Shown piece by piece: positions 12,801 to 20,253 of a stretch of 39,693 nucleotides of DNA (positions are counted from its first letter, which is position 1; every line of letters starts with the position of its first letter). Made by a program: the position numbers and the translations under genes. Under the pieces are notes generated by a model that was not told where the DNA came from, made no database searches, and was given only the letters and a program-made list of their open reading frames with translations. Source of the stretch: Planctomycetota bacterium (GTDB lineage: Bacteria > Planctomycetota > Planctomycetia > Gemmatales > Gemmataceae); NCBI GenBank assembly GCA_016191165.1, contig JACPPF010000061.1:1-39693 (forward strand), in the 5' to 3' direction.

Positions 12801-13268
12801 GCGGGCCGACAGCGCGATGGCGGCGGTGAACACGATCGCCTTGCCGATCACGAGCCCGGCTCCGCCCGCGACGTTGTACAGTTGATACGCCAGGAACGAA
12901 AACAACCAGGATTGATGCACCCAAAAAACCGCGGGCCGCTCGCCGTGGGCCTCGGTGGCCCAGGAAAATGGATCAACGCCGAAAGTGAAGTCCCCCGCGC
13001 TGATGAGCTTGCCGATCGCCAGGTGCATCCACAGGTCGGAGTTCGTGGCGGTGAAGGCCGCGAGGCAGAAGCTCAGCACCAGCAGGAGACCGAACAGCAG
13101 GTAGTCCGCCTTGACGGGCCAGGTCGGCGCCACGTCGGGCTTCGCGGCGGCAGGCGCGGAGGCCGGCGCTGGCCCGTCCGACGCGGCGGGGGGTGGCGGC
13201 GCCGGATTGGGCGCCTGCTCGGTGATCTGCGTGTTCGGGGTACCGGCTGCGGTGGGTTCGGTCGTCAT
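9864..13268 (-). CDS. Large polytopic membrane protein, GT-C-like, with long soluble C-terminus
   Basis: This 1134-residue protein has a Pro/Ala-rich N-terminal tail (1-50), then multiple membrane segments starting near residue 54 and continuing to about 470. The first loop holds T-N-S-D-L-W-M-H-L (Asp78), then G-x-F-x-x-x-D-P-F-S-W and H-Q-S-W-L, a pattern seen in uncharacterised membrane proteins related to GT-C glycosyltransferases, where an acidic residue in the first outer loop is catalytic. The region after about 480 is soluble; from about 760 it is helical and TPR-like. A role in transferring sugars from lipid carriers is an inference, and a structural or transport role is not excluded. 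No ribosome binding site is obvious before the start. Confidence 0.85.
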   Translation of the reverse strand: MTTEPTAAGTPNTQITEQAPNPAPPPPAASDGPAPASAPAAAKPDVAPTWPVKADYLLFGLLLVLSFCLAAFTATNSDLWMHLAIGKLISAGDFTFGVDPFSWATEAHGERPAVFWVHQSWLFSFLAYQLYNVAGGAGLVIGKAIVFTAAIALSARIGWNESNRWFLVICLVMAALTVSTRLFLQPMVLSYLFLAATLYVLYRAGAFESKSEREPDGRILWALPALFVLWVNLDGWFVLGPIVVGLCWAATGLSRWFRGPGQIPGKKLGLIFGVGVLACLINPYHVRAFQLPFELAYLTISATEPIGVKMPDELVAAGRTIKEMDKAFIDARWVMSPVSAKYWQDSRVGLHVAGLAFFPLLLMGMAAFTLVAFVRGSSEAPTLHTTRFLLWLFFAILGVLLYRVLPFFALVAAPLTAMTLGEFLRWQQTNNSVSLANRDRGLRLARLVSVPFLLLLLYLAWPGWLHGAIEYNSRTRVAFDIRPEPSLKRAAETLRDLHTNDKPARVFNISFEMGNYLSWFAPGVKYYADTRFHLFAGQTRQYTNVNKALIDPDQPREDWQTVFQERRIDHVAMEYLLTLTIAPDPKSPPRITKWWIDPDHWRQRYGDVRVFVFSWKGAKEAWPVNTVRNDWDRAAFGVVANDERPPAQGIKPAAAPTVWSLYLHGVGQRPVGVAQSKAQQVYFNQPSPASYCSFIVATASLAPLPALPGCHILAPVTATLVEEITALNTRDRGPPAAAVLAVRSARKAVGDNPLDAESYQTLADAIDMVRTRQEDHWIGFRGPSRFGHPSSLRDRLRHYQIVAARYQVALLQPDNHEPHLELAQLYVENNLIDLALEHIKLAEKAIESRLAAGKDIRGVYSKDPKKREALVRSFREKNVEPLEKKVKQRLAKFNSAGSKFSQVEQAVYAMRGPFQDFDSASGKVQQTTLGLGRTALDILEKIDPKSFKGKDQENYTQTVLALLLEMGRVDVVAENLAKSAALKEQQPLIFASYKVMSAGALGDYKAMDESLAVIEKAAREDLERKKKEALARAQSAVPMLSSAGMQTSPLALMLATRATVDSLIVAAGAVGQERQARNELCNLITLRGICALEAGDTKQAQAYFLRATKEAGELHFIDRPIALRYLALLKEHHK

Positions 13269-13508
13269 AATGGTGGGTTACTCGATGATGCTGTTGCCCG
13301 CGCGATTCCTTGCGGCCCGACCGCACTCCCTTTCAGGTCGCGGCTATACGGGTCGAATCCGGTGCGGGTTGCCAACGTCCAATATATGGTTGATGTTATC
13401 GCCGGGGCGTCGCACGCAAAAATCCCGTTTCACGAATTCGCCTTGAGCCGTACAATAATGCAAGCCCATGGATCCTGACTGCCATCGCCCAGGACCTAGG
13501 AGAAAGCC

Positions 13509-15203
13509 ATGCAGAATCGTTGGATCGCATCCGTCAAGCCGCTGCTGGGCCGATTGCTCAGGCCATCGGTTGGCGTTTCGGTGGGAGCCGTCTTGATGGG
13601 TGCTTGCCTGGTTCATCTGTTGATGAACTACGCGGGAGCGCCGGCGCTGCCAACGCTCGAGGCCGCGCAGGCGGGCAAGCGATTCCCCGCCTTTGACTTC
13701 CCCGCCAAGCACGATTGGCTGAACACCGACAAGCCGGTCAAGCTCGCCGACCTGCGCGGGCGAATCGTCCTGCTCGACTTCTGGACCCTCTGCTGCATCA
13801 ACTGCATCCACACGCTGCCCGACCTGGCCAAGCTGGAGGCTCAATATCCTGGCATCCTCGTCGTCATCGGCGTGCATTCGCCGAAGTTTGAGAACGAGAA
13901 GAAAACGTCCAGCATTCACAAGGCCGTCCTCCGCTATGACATCAAGCACCCGGTCTTCAACGACATCGATCACCGCATGTGGCGAGCCTATCAGGTCAAC
14001 GCCTGGCCCACGCTCGTCCTGATCGATCCGAACGGGAACTACTACGGCTCCGCATCGGGGGAGGGCAACCTCGAGCTCGTTGACTTGCACATCAAAAAAT
14101 TAATCAAAGAGTTCGCGGGCAAGCTGAAAAAGGATCCGATCCATTTCAAGCTTGCCAAGGAAAAAGAGGTAACCCCGCTTTACTTCCCGGGCAAGGTCCT
14201 GGCCGACCCGGCCTCCAAGCGCATCTTCATCGCGGATAGCACCAATCAGCGTATTGTGATTACGAATCTCGAAGGCAAAAAGATCGCGATCGCTGGTTCG
14301 GGCAAGGAAGGCCTAAAGGACGGCACGTTTGCCGAGGCCCAGTTCAGCGATCCGCAAGGCATGGCCCTCGACGGCGACACGCTTTACGTGGCTGACCGCA
14401 AGAACCACTCGATTCGCGCGCTCGACCTCAAAAAGGAAACCGTCAAGCTGATCGCCGGCACGGGCGAGCAAAACCGCATGGGCTGGCGCGCCGCCGGCGG
14501 GCCGGCCTTGAAACTGGGCTTGAATAGCCCGTGGGACCTCTTGATTCACAAAACCAAGATGTACATCGCCATGGCCGGCTCGCATCAAATCTGGACCTAC
14601 GACCTCGCCAAGCAGCGTCTCGACAACTACGCCGGCTCGGGGCTCGAGCAAATCTACGACGGCCCGCTGCGCGGCTTCACCCTCGATAACCGCGTCTCCG
14701 CCTTCGCTCAACCCTCGGGCCTGGCGACCGACGGCAAACAACTCTTCGTCGCCGACAGCGAGACCAGCTCCGTGCGGGCCCTGCCGCTCGTGGGTATCAA
14801 GGGGAACGTCACCACCGTCGTTGGCTCCGGGCTCTTCGAATTCGGCGACAAGAACGGCAAAGGCAAACAGGTCCGCCTGCAACACGCCCTCGGCATCGCT
14901 TACCTGGACGGCAAACTCTACGTCGCCGACACCTACAACAGCAAAATCAAACTCATCAACCCCGTCACCCAAACCTGCGAAACCTACCTGGGCGACCCGC
15001 CCGGTTGGCTCAAAGAAAAGATGTTCAACGAACCCGGCGGGGTCCAGATTGCCGGCGGCAAGATGTATATCGCCGATACGAATAACCACCGCATCCAGAT
15101 CGTCGATATGAAAACCAAGGCGATCTCCACGTTGCGCCTGCAAGGCGTGGACCCCGTGCGCCGCGACGCGGTGGCGTCGAGCAAGGAGAAAGAGAAGAAG
15201 TGA
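13509..15203 (+). CDS. Membrane-anchored thioredoxin-like/NHL-repeat protein (NHLRC2-like)
   Basis: This 564-residue protein has one N-terminal membrane segment (about 20-40), a thioredoxin-like domain (about 55-205) with W-T-L-C-C-I-N-C (cysteines 95, 96 and 99) and the cis-proline turn N-A-W-P-T, then an NHL beta-propeller (about 215-545) with repeats such as LYVADRKNHSIRAL and MYIADTNNHRIQIV. The CCINC motif and the thioredoxin-then-NHL order match NHLRC2, an animal protein, and its bacterial relatives. It probably performs or senses thiol exchange outside the membrane; the partner is unknown. It lies directly upstream of a DsbD-like gene on the same strand, though a terminator separates them. 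AGGAG lies about eight bases before the ATG. Confidence 0.92.
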   Translation: MQNRWIASVKPLLGRLLRPSVGVSVGAVLMGACLVHLLMNYAGAPALPTLEAAQAGKRFPAFDFPAKHDWLNTDKPVKLADLRGRIVLLDFWTLCCINCIHTLPDLAKLEAQYPGILVVIGVHSPKFENEKKTSSIHKAVLRYDIKHPVFNDIDHRMWRAYQVNAWPTLVLIDPNGNYYGSASGEGNLELVDLHIKKLIKEFAGKLKKDPIHFKLAKEKEVTPLYFPGKVLADPASKRIFIADSTNQRIVITNLEGKKIAIAGSGKEGLKDGTFAEAQFSDPQGMALDGDTLYVADRKNHSIRALDLKKETVKLIAGTGEQNRMGWRAAGGPALKLGLNSPWDLLIHKTKMYIAMAGSHQIWTYDLAKQRLDNYAGSGLEQIYDGPLRGFTLDNRVSAFAQPSGLATDGKQLFVADSETSSVRALPLVGIKGNVTTVVGSGLFEFGDKNGKGKQVRLQHALGIAYLDGKLYVADTYNSKIKLINPVTQTCETYLGDPPGWLKEKMFNEPGGVQIAGGKMYIADTNNHRIQIVDMKTKAISTLRLQGVDPVRRDAVASSKEKEKK

Positions 15204-15303
15204 GCGTGCGGTAGTCGATATGGAAGAAGGGCGCCGCTACACCGGGCCCGTTTAGCCGCGACCTGAAGGGGAGCGCGGGCCCCTGCGACGTTTCGAGTCT
15301 TGC

Positions 15304-15355
15304 ACCATGCGTGAACCGTACCCGTTTTGGCGTGGTGCTTCACGCATGGTTTTTT
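15304..15355 (+). terminator. Intrinsic terminator after the thioredoxin/NHL gene
   Basis: ACCATGCGTGAA (15304-15315) and TTCACGCATGGT (15339-15350) form a perfect 12-base stem around a 23-base loop, followed at once by a run of T (15350-15355). It lies about 100 bases after the upstream stop and 18 bases before the downstream start, so it could also act as an attenuator. Confidence 0.75.
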
Positions 15356-15373
15356 CCCAGGCGGTATGGACAC

Positions 15374-17545
15374 ATGAAGCGAGTTTCAGCCAGCGCGCGG
15401 TGGTTAGGTCTTGGCATCACATGTGCATTGCTTTCCGCCAACCTGCCGGTAAGCGCAGGTGAATTCAACGTCGCGCCAAGCAAACTTGAGGATGTTCTCA
15501 AGTTTGAATCGCGCGTGCTCCCGGAAGACCCGTTCGACCCGGCCAACCGCAAGGATACCAAGCCATCGGCCAAAATGAAGGTAAGGCGTGGTCAGGTCAT
15601 TCGCGTGGAGCTCACGGGAACGCCGCAAGAGGGCTGGTACACCTATCCCCTCAATCAAAAAACCCCGGACACCTTCGCGCTGAATCGCTGGAAGAACGAA
15701 CCCGTCCCCGGCGTGTTTCCGCTCGATCCGATTCTTGAGACCCCTGCGCTCTCCTATTATGACAAGGATTTGAAAAAGACCTATTTCAAATACGTCTCGC
15801 CCTTTACCTGGAGCCAGGAAATCCTGATTGCCGAGGATGCCGCGGTTGGAACGCTCCTGATGCCGATCAAGCTGGAAGTCCAGGTATGCAAAACGTCCTG
15901 TTACAATTTCAAGCACACCGTGACGTTTCCAATCGACGTAAGCGACGAGGCGCCTCTCAAGGCGGCCCCCGACGTACTCAGCCGCATTCTAAAGAAAACA
16001 CCGGAAAGCCCAAAAGTAGCCCCGGTCTCTGAGGCCACACGGGCTCAGGGCTTGATCACCGATTCCCACGAACAGTACAAGACCAAGATGCAGGAACTCG
16101 CCAAGCGGATCGTTGGCGAGAAAATGAACGTCGCGGCCGAGGGCGATTCCGATCTGCTCGCCTTCATTCTCGCCGGTATCTTCTGGGGCGCCATTTCGCT
16201 CATCACGCCCTGCGTGTTTCCGATGATTCCGATCACCGTGAGTTTCTTCCTCAAGCAGTCGGAGAAGGAGCACCATCGCCCGATCGTCATGGCGACGGTC
16301 TACTCGCTGACCATCGTCGTTGTCCTGACTCTGGCGGCGGCATTTCTGCTTTCGATTTTCCGCTGGCTCAGCGTTCACCCGATCACCAACTGTGTCATCG
16401 GCGGCCTGTTCGTCTTTTTCGCCCTGAGTCTTTTCGGCATGTACGAGATCGAATTGCCCACCAGTTTGGCGCGATTCACGTCGGCGCGCGAAGGAAAGGG
16501 CGGTCTTTACGGCACCATGTTCATGGCGCTCACGTTCACAATCATCAGCTTCGCCTGCGTGGCGCCGTTCCTCGGCGGTTTCAGCGGCACCGCGGCGGGC
16601 AATCGTCCCCTGTGGCACAACCTGCTCGGCGGCCTGGCTTTCTCCGTGACGTTCGCGTCGCCGTTCTTCTTCCTGGCCTTGTTTCCCGTCCTGCTTCGCC
16701 AGTTACCCAAGAGTGGGTCGTGGCTCAACACCGTCAAGGTCGTCATGGGTTTTCTGGAATTGGCCGCCGCGTTCAAGTTCTTCCGCACCGCCGAACTCGT
16801 CTGGACCAACGGGGTGCCGTCGTTTCTTACCTTCGATTTCGTCCTGGGACTGTGGATCGCCATGAGCCTGTTGTGCGGCCTTTATTTGATCGCCATCTAC
16901 CGGTTGCCACACGATACGCCGGAGGAACATATCACGGTCCCGCGGCTCTTGTTCAGTGCGACGTTCCTGGGTTTGGCGTTGTACCTGACGCCTGCCTTGT
17001 TCAAGACGCAAACCAACCAGCCGCAGCGCCCGGCGGGGGCGGTCTATGCCTGGATCGATTCCTTCCTCTTGCCCGATTCTCATGCGGGCGAAGATTCAAG
17101 CACCGCCAATCTCCCCTATGCGATCAAAATCGCTCGCGACGAATTTCAGCGCACGGGCAAGCCGAAACGGATCTTCATCGATTTCACGGGGGTCACGTGC
17201 ACGAATTGCAAGATCAACGAGAAAAACGTGTTCCCGAAGCCACAAATTGCCAAGCTATTCACGCCTTATGTTATCGTGAAGCTTTATACCGATACCGTTC
17301 CCGCGGAGTATTATGCCAGTGAATTGCACATCGAGCTTTCAAGTGGCGAACGTGCGAAACGAGACGCGGTCGACGTGAATCTCGTTTTCCAAAAAGCTGT
17401 ATTCGACGATGAGCGTCTGCCGCTTTACGCAATCCTCGAACCCGAGCTGAATGGCCAAATCAAAATGGTCGCCGTTTATCGGGAAGGGCGCATCAACGAC
17501 GAAGCGGCGTTTGCCGAGTTCTTGGCCAATCCGGACAAGAAGTAG
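15374..17545 (+). CDS. DsbD-like thiol:disulfide interchange protein
   Basis: This 723-residue protein has a signal peptide (1-29), an N-terminal DsbD-alpha-like domain (about 35-195) with Cys172 and Cys176 (V-C-K-T-S-C-Y), and about eight membrane segments (260-545). Two membrane cysteines, Cys280 in TPCVFPMIP and Cys395 in SFACVAPF, match the electron-carrying pair of DsbD. The C-terminal thioredoxin domain carries C-T-N-C at 609-612. Such proteins pass electrons from cytoplasmic thioredoxin to extracytoplasmic proteins. The ATG at 15374 is preferred: the frame is open back to a GTG at 15311, but that start lies inside the terminator stem and would add a non-signal stretch before MKRVSASARW. 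The neighbouring thioredoxin/NHL protein is a natural candidate partner. Confidence 0.93.
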   Translation: MKRVSASARWLGLGITCALLSANLPVSAGEFNVAPSKLEDVLKFESRVLPEDPFDPANRKDTKPSAKMKVRRGQVIRVELTGTPQEGWYTYPLNQKTPDTFALNRWKNEPVPGVFPLDPILETPALSYYDKDLKKTYFKYVSPFTWSQEILIAEDAAVGTLLMPIKLEVQVCKTSCYNFKHTVTFPIDVSDEAPLKAAPDVLSRILKKTPESPKVAPVSEATRAQGLITDSHEQYKTKMQELAKRIVGEKMNVAAEGDSDLLAFILAGIFWGAISLITPCVFPMIPITVSFFLKQSEKEHHRPIVMATVYSLTIVVVLTLAAAFLLSIFRWLSVHPITNCVIGGLFVFFALSLFGMYEIELPTSLARFTSAREGKGGLYGTMFMALTFTIISFACVAPFLGGFSGTAAGNRPLWHNLLGGLAFSVTFASPFFFLALFPVLLRQLPKSGSWLNTVKVVMGFLELAAAFKFFRTAELVWTNGVPSFLTFDFVLGLWIAMSLLCGLYLIAIYRLPHDTPEEHITVPRLLFSATFLGLALYLTPALFKTQTNQPQRPAGAVYAWIDSFLLPDSHAGEDSSTANLPYAIKIARDEFQRTGKPKRIFIDFTGVTCTNCKINEKNVFPKPQIAKLFTPYVIVKLYTDTVPAEYYASELHIELSSGERAKRDAVDVNLVFQKAVFDDERLPLYAILEPELNGQIKMVAVYREGRINDEAAFAEFLANPDKK

Positions 17546-17725
17546 CGCTGGTTCGCGGGGGCATAATCGAAGTATTACGGCACGCCTGCCAACCCGTTCA
17601 GCAATAAACTTCATACTTAACGCTAATTAACCAGCCCCAGGAAATTGTTGCCTTGCCAGGGGTGTGAGGGGCCGGCATTCTGAAGAAAAACAAAGGCAAG
17701 GGCGGTTGCGGACAACCGAGGCCGA

Positions 17726-18352
17726 TCAGCTGGCAGTGATCCGCGCCAGGACATGATGCGTCACAACCTCAAGGCCTTTCTCGTAACCGCCGTGATTGGT
17801 GATGATCACGTGTGCCTCGTCGCGATAGGGCAGGATGAATTTTCGGTAAGCCGGCAGGACGTGGTTCTCCCACTGATACTCGGCATGTTCTGGCGGATAG
17901 CCGCGCTCGGTAGCGTCGCGTTCCAGACGGCGCCGTTTGCAAACTTCTTCGCGGGCATCGATGAAGACGCGCAAATCCAGCAATGCACGAATTTCTTCGT
18001 AGTGGAATAGAAACAGCCCCTCCACGATAATCACGTCCGCCGGGTCGATTGTGATGAGCCGGCCCGGCTTGTCGCGCTGATTGAACGTGTACTCGGCCCG
18101 AACGACGGTTTCGCGGCGGAGGAGCTTTTGCAGATCGTCATGAAAGTCCTGGCGATGAATCGCGCTGGGCAAATCGAAGTTGGGTTGGCCAACCGCGTCG
18201 CGTTCCTGCTCGGCAAGGGAGCGATAGTAGTTGTCCTGCGAGACGACGGCACATCGATCCGCGGGCAGCCGAGTGCAGAGATCGCGCAGAAACGAGGTCT
18301 TGCCCGAGGCGCTCCCGCCGACGATGCCGAGGAGGTAGGGTATGCGTTGCAT
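17726..18352 (-). CDS. udk: Uridine kinase
   Basis: This 208-residue P-loop kinase has the Walker A motif GGSASGKTS soon after the N-terminus, the substrate-binding S-Q-D-N-Y-Y-R stretch, N-F-D-L-P-S-A, the I-I-V-E-G-L-F-L-F Walker B-like segment, and R-R-R-L-E-R-D in the lid. This order is typical of uridine kinase, which phosphorylates uridine and cytidine in pyrimidine salvage. The ATG at 18352 (MQRIPYLLGIVGG) is chosen; the frame stays open to 18391, but that part lies in the palindromic repeat. No strong ribosome binding site is seen. It sits 99 bases downstream of thiSG on the same strand. Phosphoribulokinase-like relatives are a less likely alternative. Confidence 0.9.
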   Translation of the reverse strand: MQRIPYLLGIVGGSASGKTSFLRDLCTRLPADRCAVVSQDNYYRSLAEQERDAVGQPNFDLPSAIHRQDFHDDLQKLLRRETVVRAEYTFNQRDKPGRLITIDPADVIIVEGLFLFHYEEIRALLDLRVFIDAREEVCKRRRLERDATERGYPPEHAEYQWENHVLPAYRKFILPYRDEAHVIITNHGGYEKGLEVVTHHVLARITAS

Positions 18353-18374
18353 GGAATCAATCGATAATCTTTTC

Positions 18375-18452
18375 ACCAGCCCGGAGCGCAAGCGACGGGG
18401 CCGGTTTGCTTGCGGCCGTCGTATGCCCCCGTCGTTTGCGCTCCGGGCTGGT
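18375..18452. repeat. Palindromic repeat between thiSG and udk
   Basis: Two 26-base arms (18375-18400 and 18427-18452) pair with one mismatch around a 26-base loop. The left arm is identical in all 26 bases to the left arm of the element inside the PPDK-like gene (31093-31118). Its last base is the first base of the thiSG stop codon complement, so the element begins exactly where that gene ends. Confidence 0.9.
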
Positions 18453-19522
18453 TAGTGCCCCATCCGCCCCGCCATCGGGCTGGACGCGGTGGCATACAGT
18501 TTTTTCGGAATGCGGCCCGCCAGGTACGCGAGCCGGCCGGCGTCGCAAGCATATTTCATGGCATACGCCATCCGCAAGGGATCCTGCGCCGACGCGATGC
18601 CGGTGTTGAGCAAAACGCCGTCGCAACCCAGCTCCATGGCGATTGCGACATCGCTGGCGGTGCCGACGCCGGCGTCGATGATGACGGGGTAATCGGGATC
18701 GCCGTCTTTCAGGTATTCGAGGATGATGCGGATGTTGTTCGGGTTTAGCACGCCCTGCCCGGATCCGATCGGGCTGCCCGCGGGCATGACGCTGGTCGCG
18801 CCGGCCTCTTTCAATCGCTTGGCCATGATCGGGTCATCGCTGGTGTAGACGAGCACCTGAAAGCCTTCTTTCACTAGCGTCTGGGTCGCCTCCAGGGTTG
18901 CGACGGGATCGGGCAGCAGCGTCTTCGGGTCGGCCAGGCATTCGAGCTTCACCCACTCCGCGCCGGGGTTGCCCAGGTTCGTCAGCAACTCACGCGCGAT
19001 GCGGGCATGGCGGACAGCATCCTCCGCCGAAAAACAGCCCGCAGTGTTGGGTAGGATGGTCAGCTTCTTCAGATCGAGGAAATCGAGGATGCTCTTGCCT
19101 TCTTTATCGATCAGTCGTTCGCGCCGCACCGCGACGGTGGTGGCTTCACAGGCGCTCGCGGCGAGGCAATCGCGCATCAGATCGTACGTCTTGTACTTAC
19201 CAGTGCCCGTGATGAGGCGGGAGGTGAAGGTGAATTTGCCGACCTTGAGCGGCTTGTCGTTAGCCGGACGCGCCAGCGACGGTTCGGGTGCTCCGTCGCT
19301 GGCGCGTCCGGCTAACCCGGAGCCGCCGCCGACCAGGGTGACGATTTCGACGGCATCGCCCGCTTGCAGCCGATGCTGCGGATGTTGCGCTTTCGGCACG
19401 ACTTCGCGATTGACCTCGACGGCGATCTTCCGCGGATCGAGGCCGATATGCTCAATCAACTCGGTGACGGTCAAGGGTTCAGGCAGCGAATTGCGTTCGC
19501 CATTTAACGTGATTTCGATCAT
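18452..19522 (-). CDS. thiG: ThiS-ThiG fusion: sulfur carrier and thiazole synthase
   Basis: Residues 1-69 form a ThiS domain (MIEITLNGE... ending V-T-L-V-G-G-G-S-G). Residues about 90-345 form ThiG: it begins [18 protein letters not shown], has E-W-V-K-L-E with the lysine expected to bind deoxyxylulose phosphate, and ends with the phosphate-binding part G-V-G-T-A-S-D and the L-L-N-T-G-I-A motif. ThiG builds the thiazole of thiamin using sulfur from the ThiS C-terminal Gly-Gly. Here the Gly-Gly is internal and followed by a linker of about 20 residues encoded by a perfect palindrome. Similar fusions are known in other bacteria. Whether the carrier is freed by cleavage is not visible. I saw no TPP riboswitch upstream. 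Confidence 0.93.
   Translation of the reverse strand: MIEITLNGERNSLPEPLTVTELIEHIGLDPRKIAVEVNREVVPKAQHPQHRLQAGDAVEIVTLVGGGSGLAGRASDGAPEPSLARPANDKPLKVGKFTFTSRLITGTGKYKTYDLMRDCLAASACEATTVAVRRERLIDKEGKSILDFLDLKKLTILPNTAGCFSAEDAVRHARIARELLTNLGNPGAEWVKLECLADPKTLLPDPVATLEATQTLVKEGFQVLVYTSDDPIMAKRLKEAGATSVMPAGSPIGSGQGVLNPNNIRIILEYLKDGDPDYPVIIDAGVGTASDVAIAMELGCDGVLLNTGIASAQDPLRMAYAMKYACDAGRLAYLAGRIPKKLYATASSPMAGRMGH
19260..19315. repeat. Palindromic element in frame at the ThiS/ThiG junction
   Basis: Two perfect 23-base arms (19260-19282 and 19293-19315) flank a 10-base loop. On the coding strand they read L-A-G-R-A-S-D-G and P-S-L-A-R-P-A-N, the linker just after the ThiS Gly-Gly. The core (AGCCGGACGCGCCAGCGACGG) is a variant of the family at 18375. 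Confidence 0.85.
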
Positions 19523-19724
19523 GATGGACCATGTTGTGCGGGCATTGGTCAGTTGTCAGGAGTCTCAATTCAGTGTACAGTAACCGTTGAAAGAAGCGAA
19601 GGTCCCTGAGTCAAACGACCTGGTTCAAAGCAGGGGTTCCGCGGCCCACGATCCCAGTCGTGTGATCAGCCACTCATACGATTGGAATCGTGCGCCACGA
19701 ATCGCGGCCAAGGGGAGCCATTCG

Positions 19725-19967
19725 ATGGGTGCGCTAGCGTGTGGCAGCCTCGATATCTACCCGGCGGACATCCTGCGGATGCGGGCAACGTTGCCGGGGG
19801 TGGCCGAGGCGATCGGCGCGTTCACCGGCGTGGGTCAAGTTGTCGACTGGATGGCGACGTTTCTGGTACGGCCTTCCGTTGATCTCGTGGCGATGGATGA
19901 GTTCGAATACGACTTTTTGGTCGAACTCAAGCACCACGACTGCTGGCTTGCATTCGGCGTTACTTGA
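19725..19967 (+). CDS. Hypothetical 80-residue protein
   Basis: The ATG at 19725 is preceded by AGGGGAG (19711-19717), a strong ribosome binding site at good spacing. The same frame is open back to 19587, but the extra part has no such site. The product is small, with hydrophobic stretches (TLPGVAEAIGAFTGVGQVV) and an acidic segment (DLVAMDEFEYDFLVELKHHD), ending W-L-A-F-G-V-T. I recognise no family. It stands alone between thiSG (divergent) and nagB (286 bases downstream). It could be a soluble accessory protein or a remnant of a longer gene. The 202 bases before it hold no other clear signal. Confidence 0.55.
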   Translation: MGALACGSLDIYPADILRMRATLPGVAEAIGAFTGVGQVVDWMATFLVRPSVDLVAMDEFEYDFLVELKHHDCWLAFGVT

Positions 19968-20163
19968 CTGGGCAGCTTGACGGCGGTCGCTGTCTGGTCG
20001 AGTAAGCCGAACGCGGATGAGCTACTGAGATCTCGCATGGCACAGGGTTGGCAGCCGACGGCGACGCGGTTGCAAACCGGGCCCGTGATTCTCGGACATG
20101 CATCCTGTTCGTTTGACGCCAAAACGGCTCGTTGCTGACAACTGTATGGTGGTACACTTTGGC

Positions 20164-20225
20164 GTAGGTCAGGCTTTCCAGCCTGACGGGTAACCCGAAA
20201 AGTCAGGCTGGAAAGCCTGACCTAC
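20164..20225. repeat. Perfect 24-base inverted repeat upstream of nagB
   Basis: The arms 20164-20187 and 20202-20225 are exact reverse complements around a 14-base loop. Each arm is itself nearly palindromic (CAGGCTTTCCAGCCTG). This is a different family from the GCGCAAGCGAC elements. It ends 28 bases before the nagB start, in a gap with no other feature, and could affect its expression or end upstream transcripts. Confidence 0.9.
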
Positions 20226-20253
20226 CACCGAAAACTGAAAACCGACAACTCCC

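Noticed and set aside
15311-15373. GTG extension of the DsbD-like gene
   Set aside because: It runs through the terminator stem and would hide the signal peptide starting at 15374.
18353-18391. N-terminal extension of uridine kinase
   Set aside because: It lies partly in the palindromic repeat and adds residues not expected in Udk.
19523-19724. TPP riboswitch upstream of thiSG
   Set aside because: A stretch like GGTTCAAAG is present, but the other conserved parts of the motif are missing on either strand.
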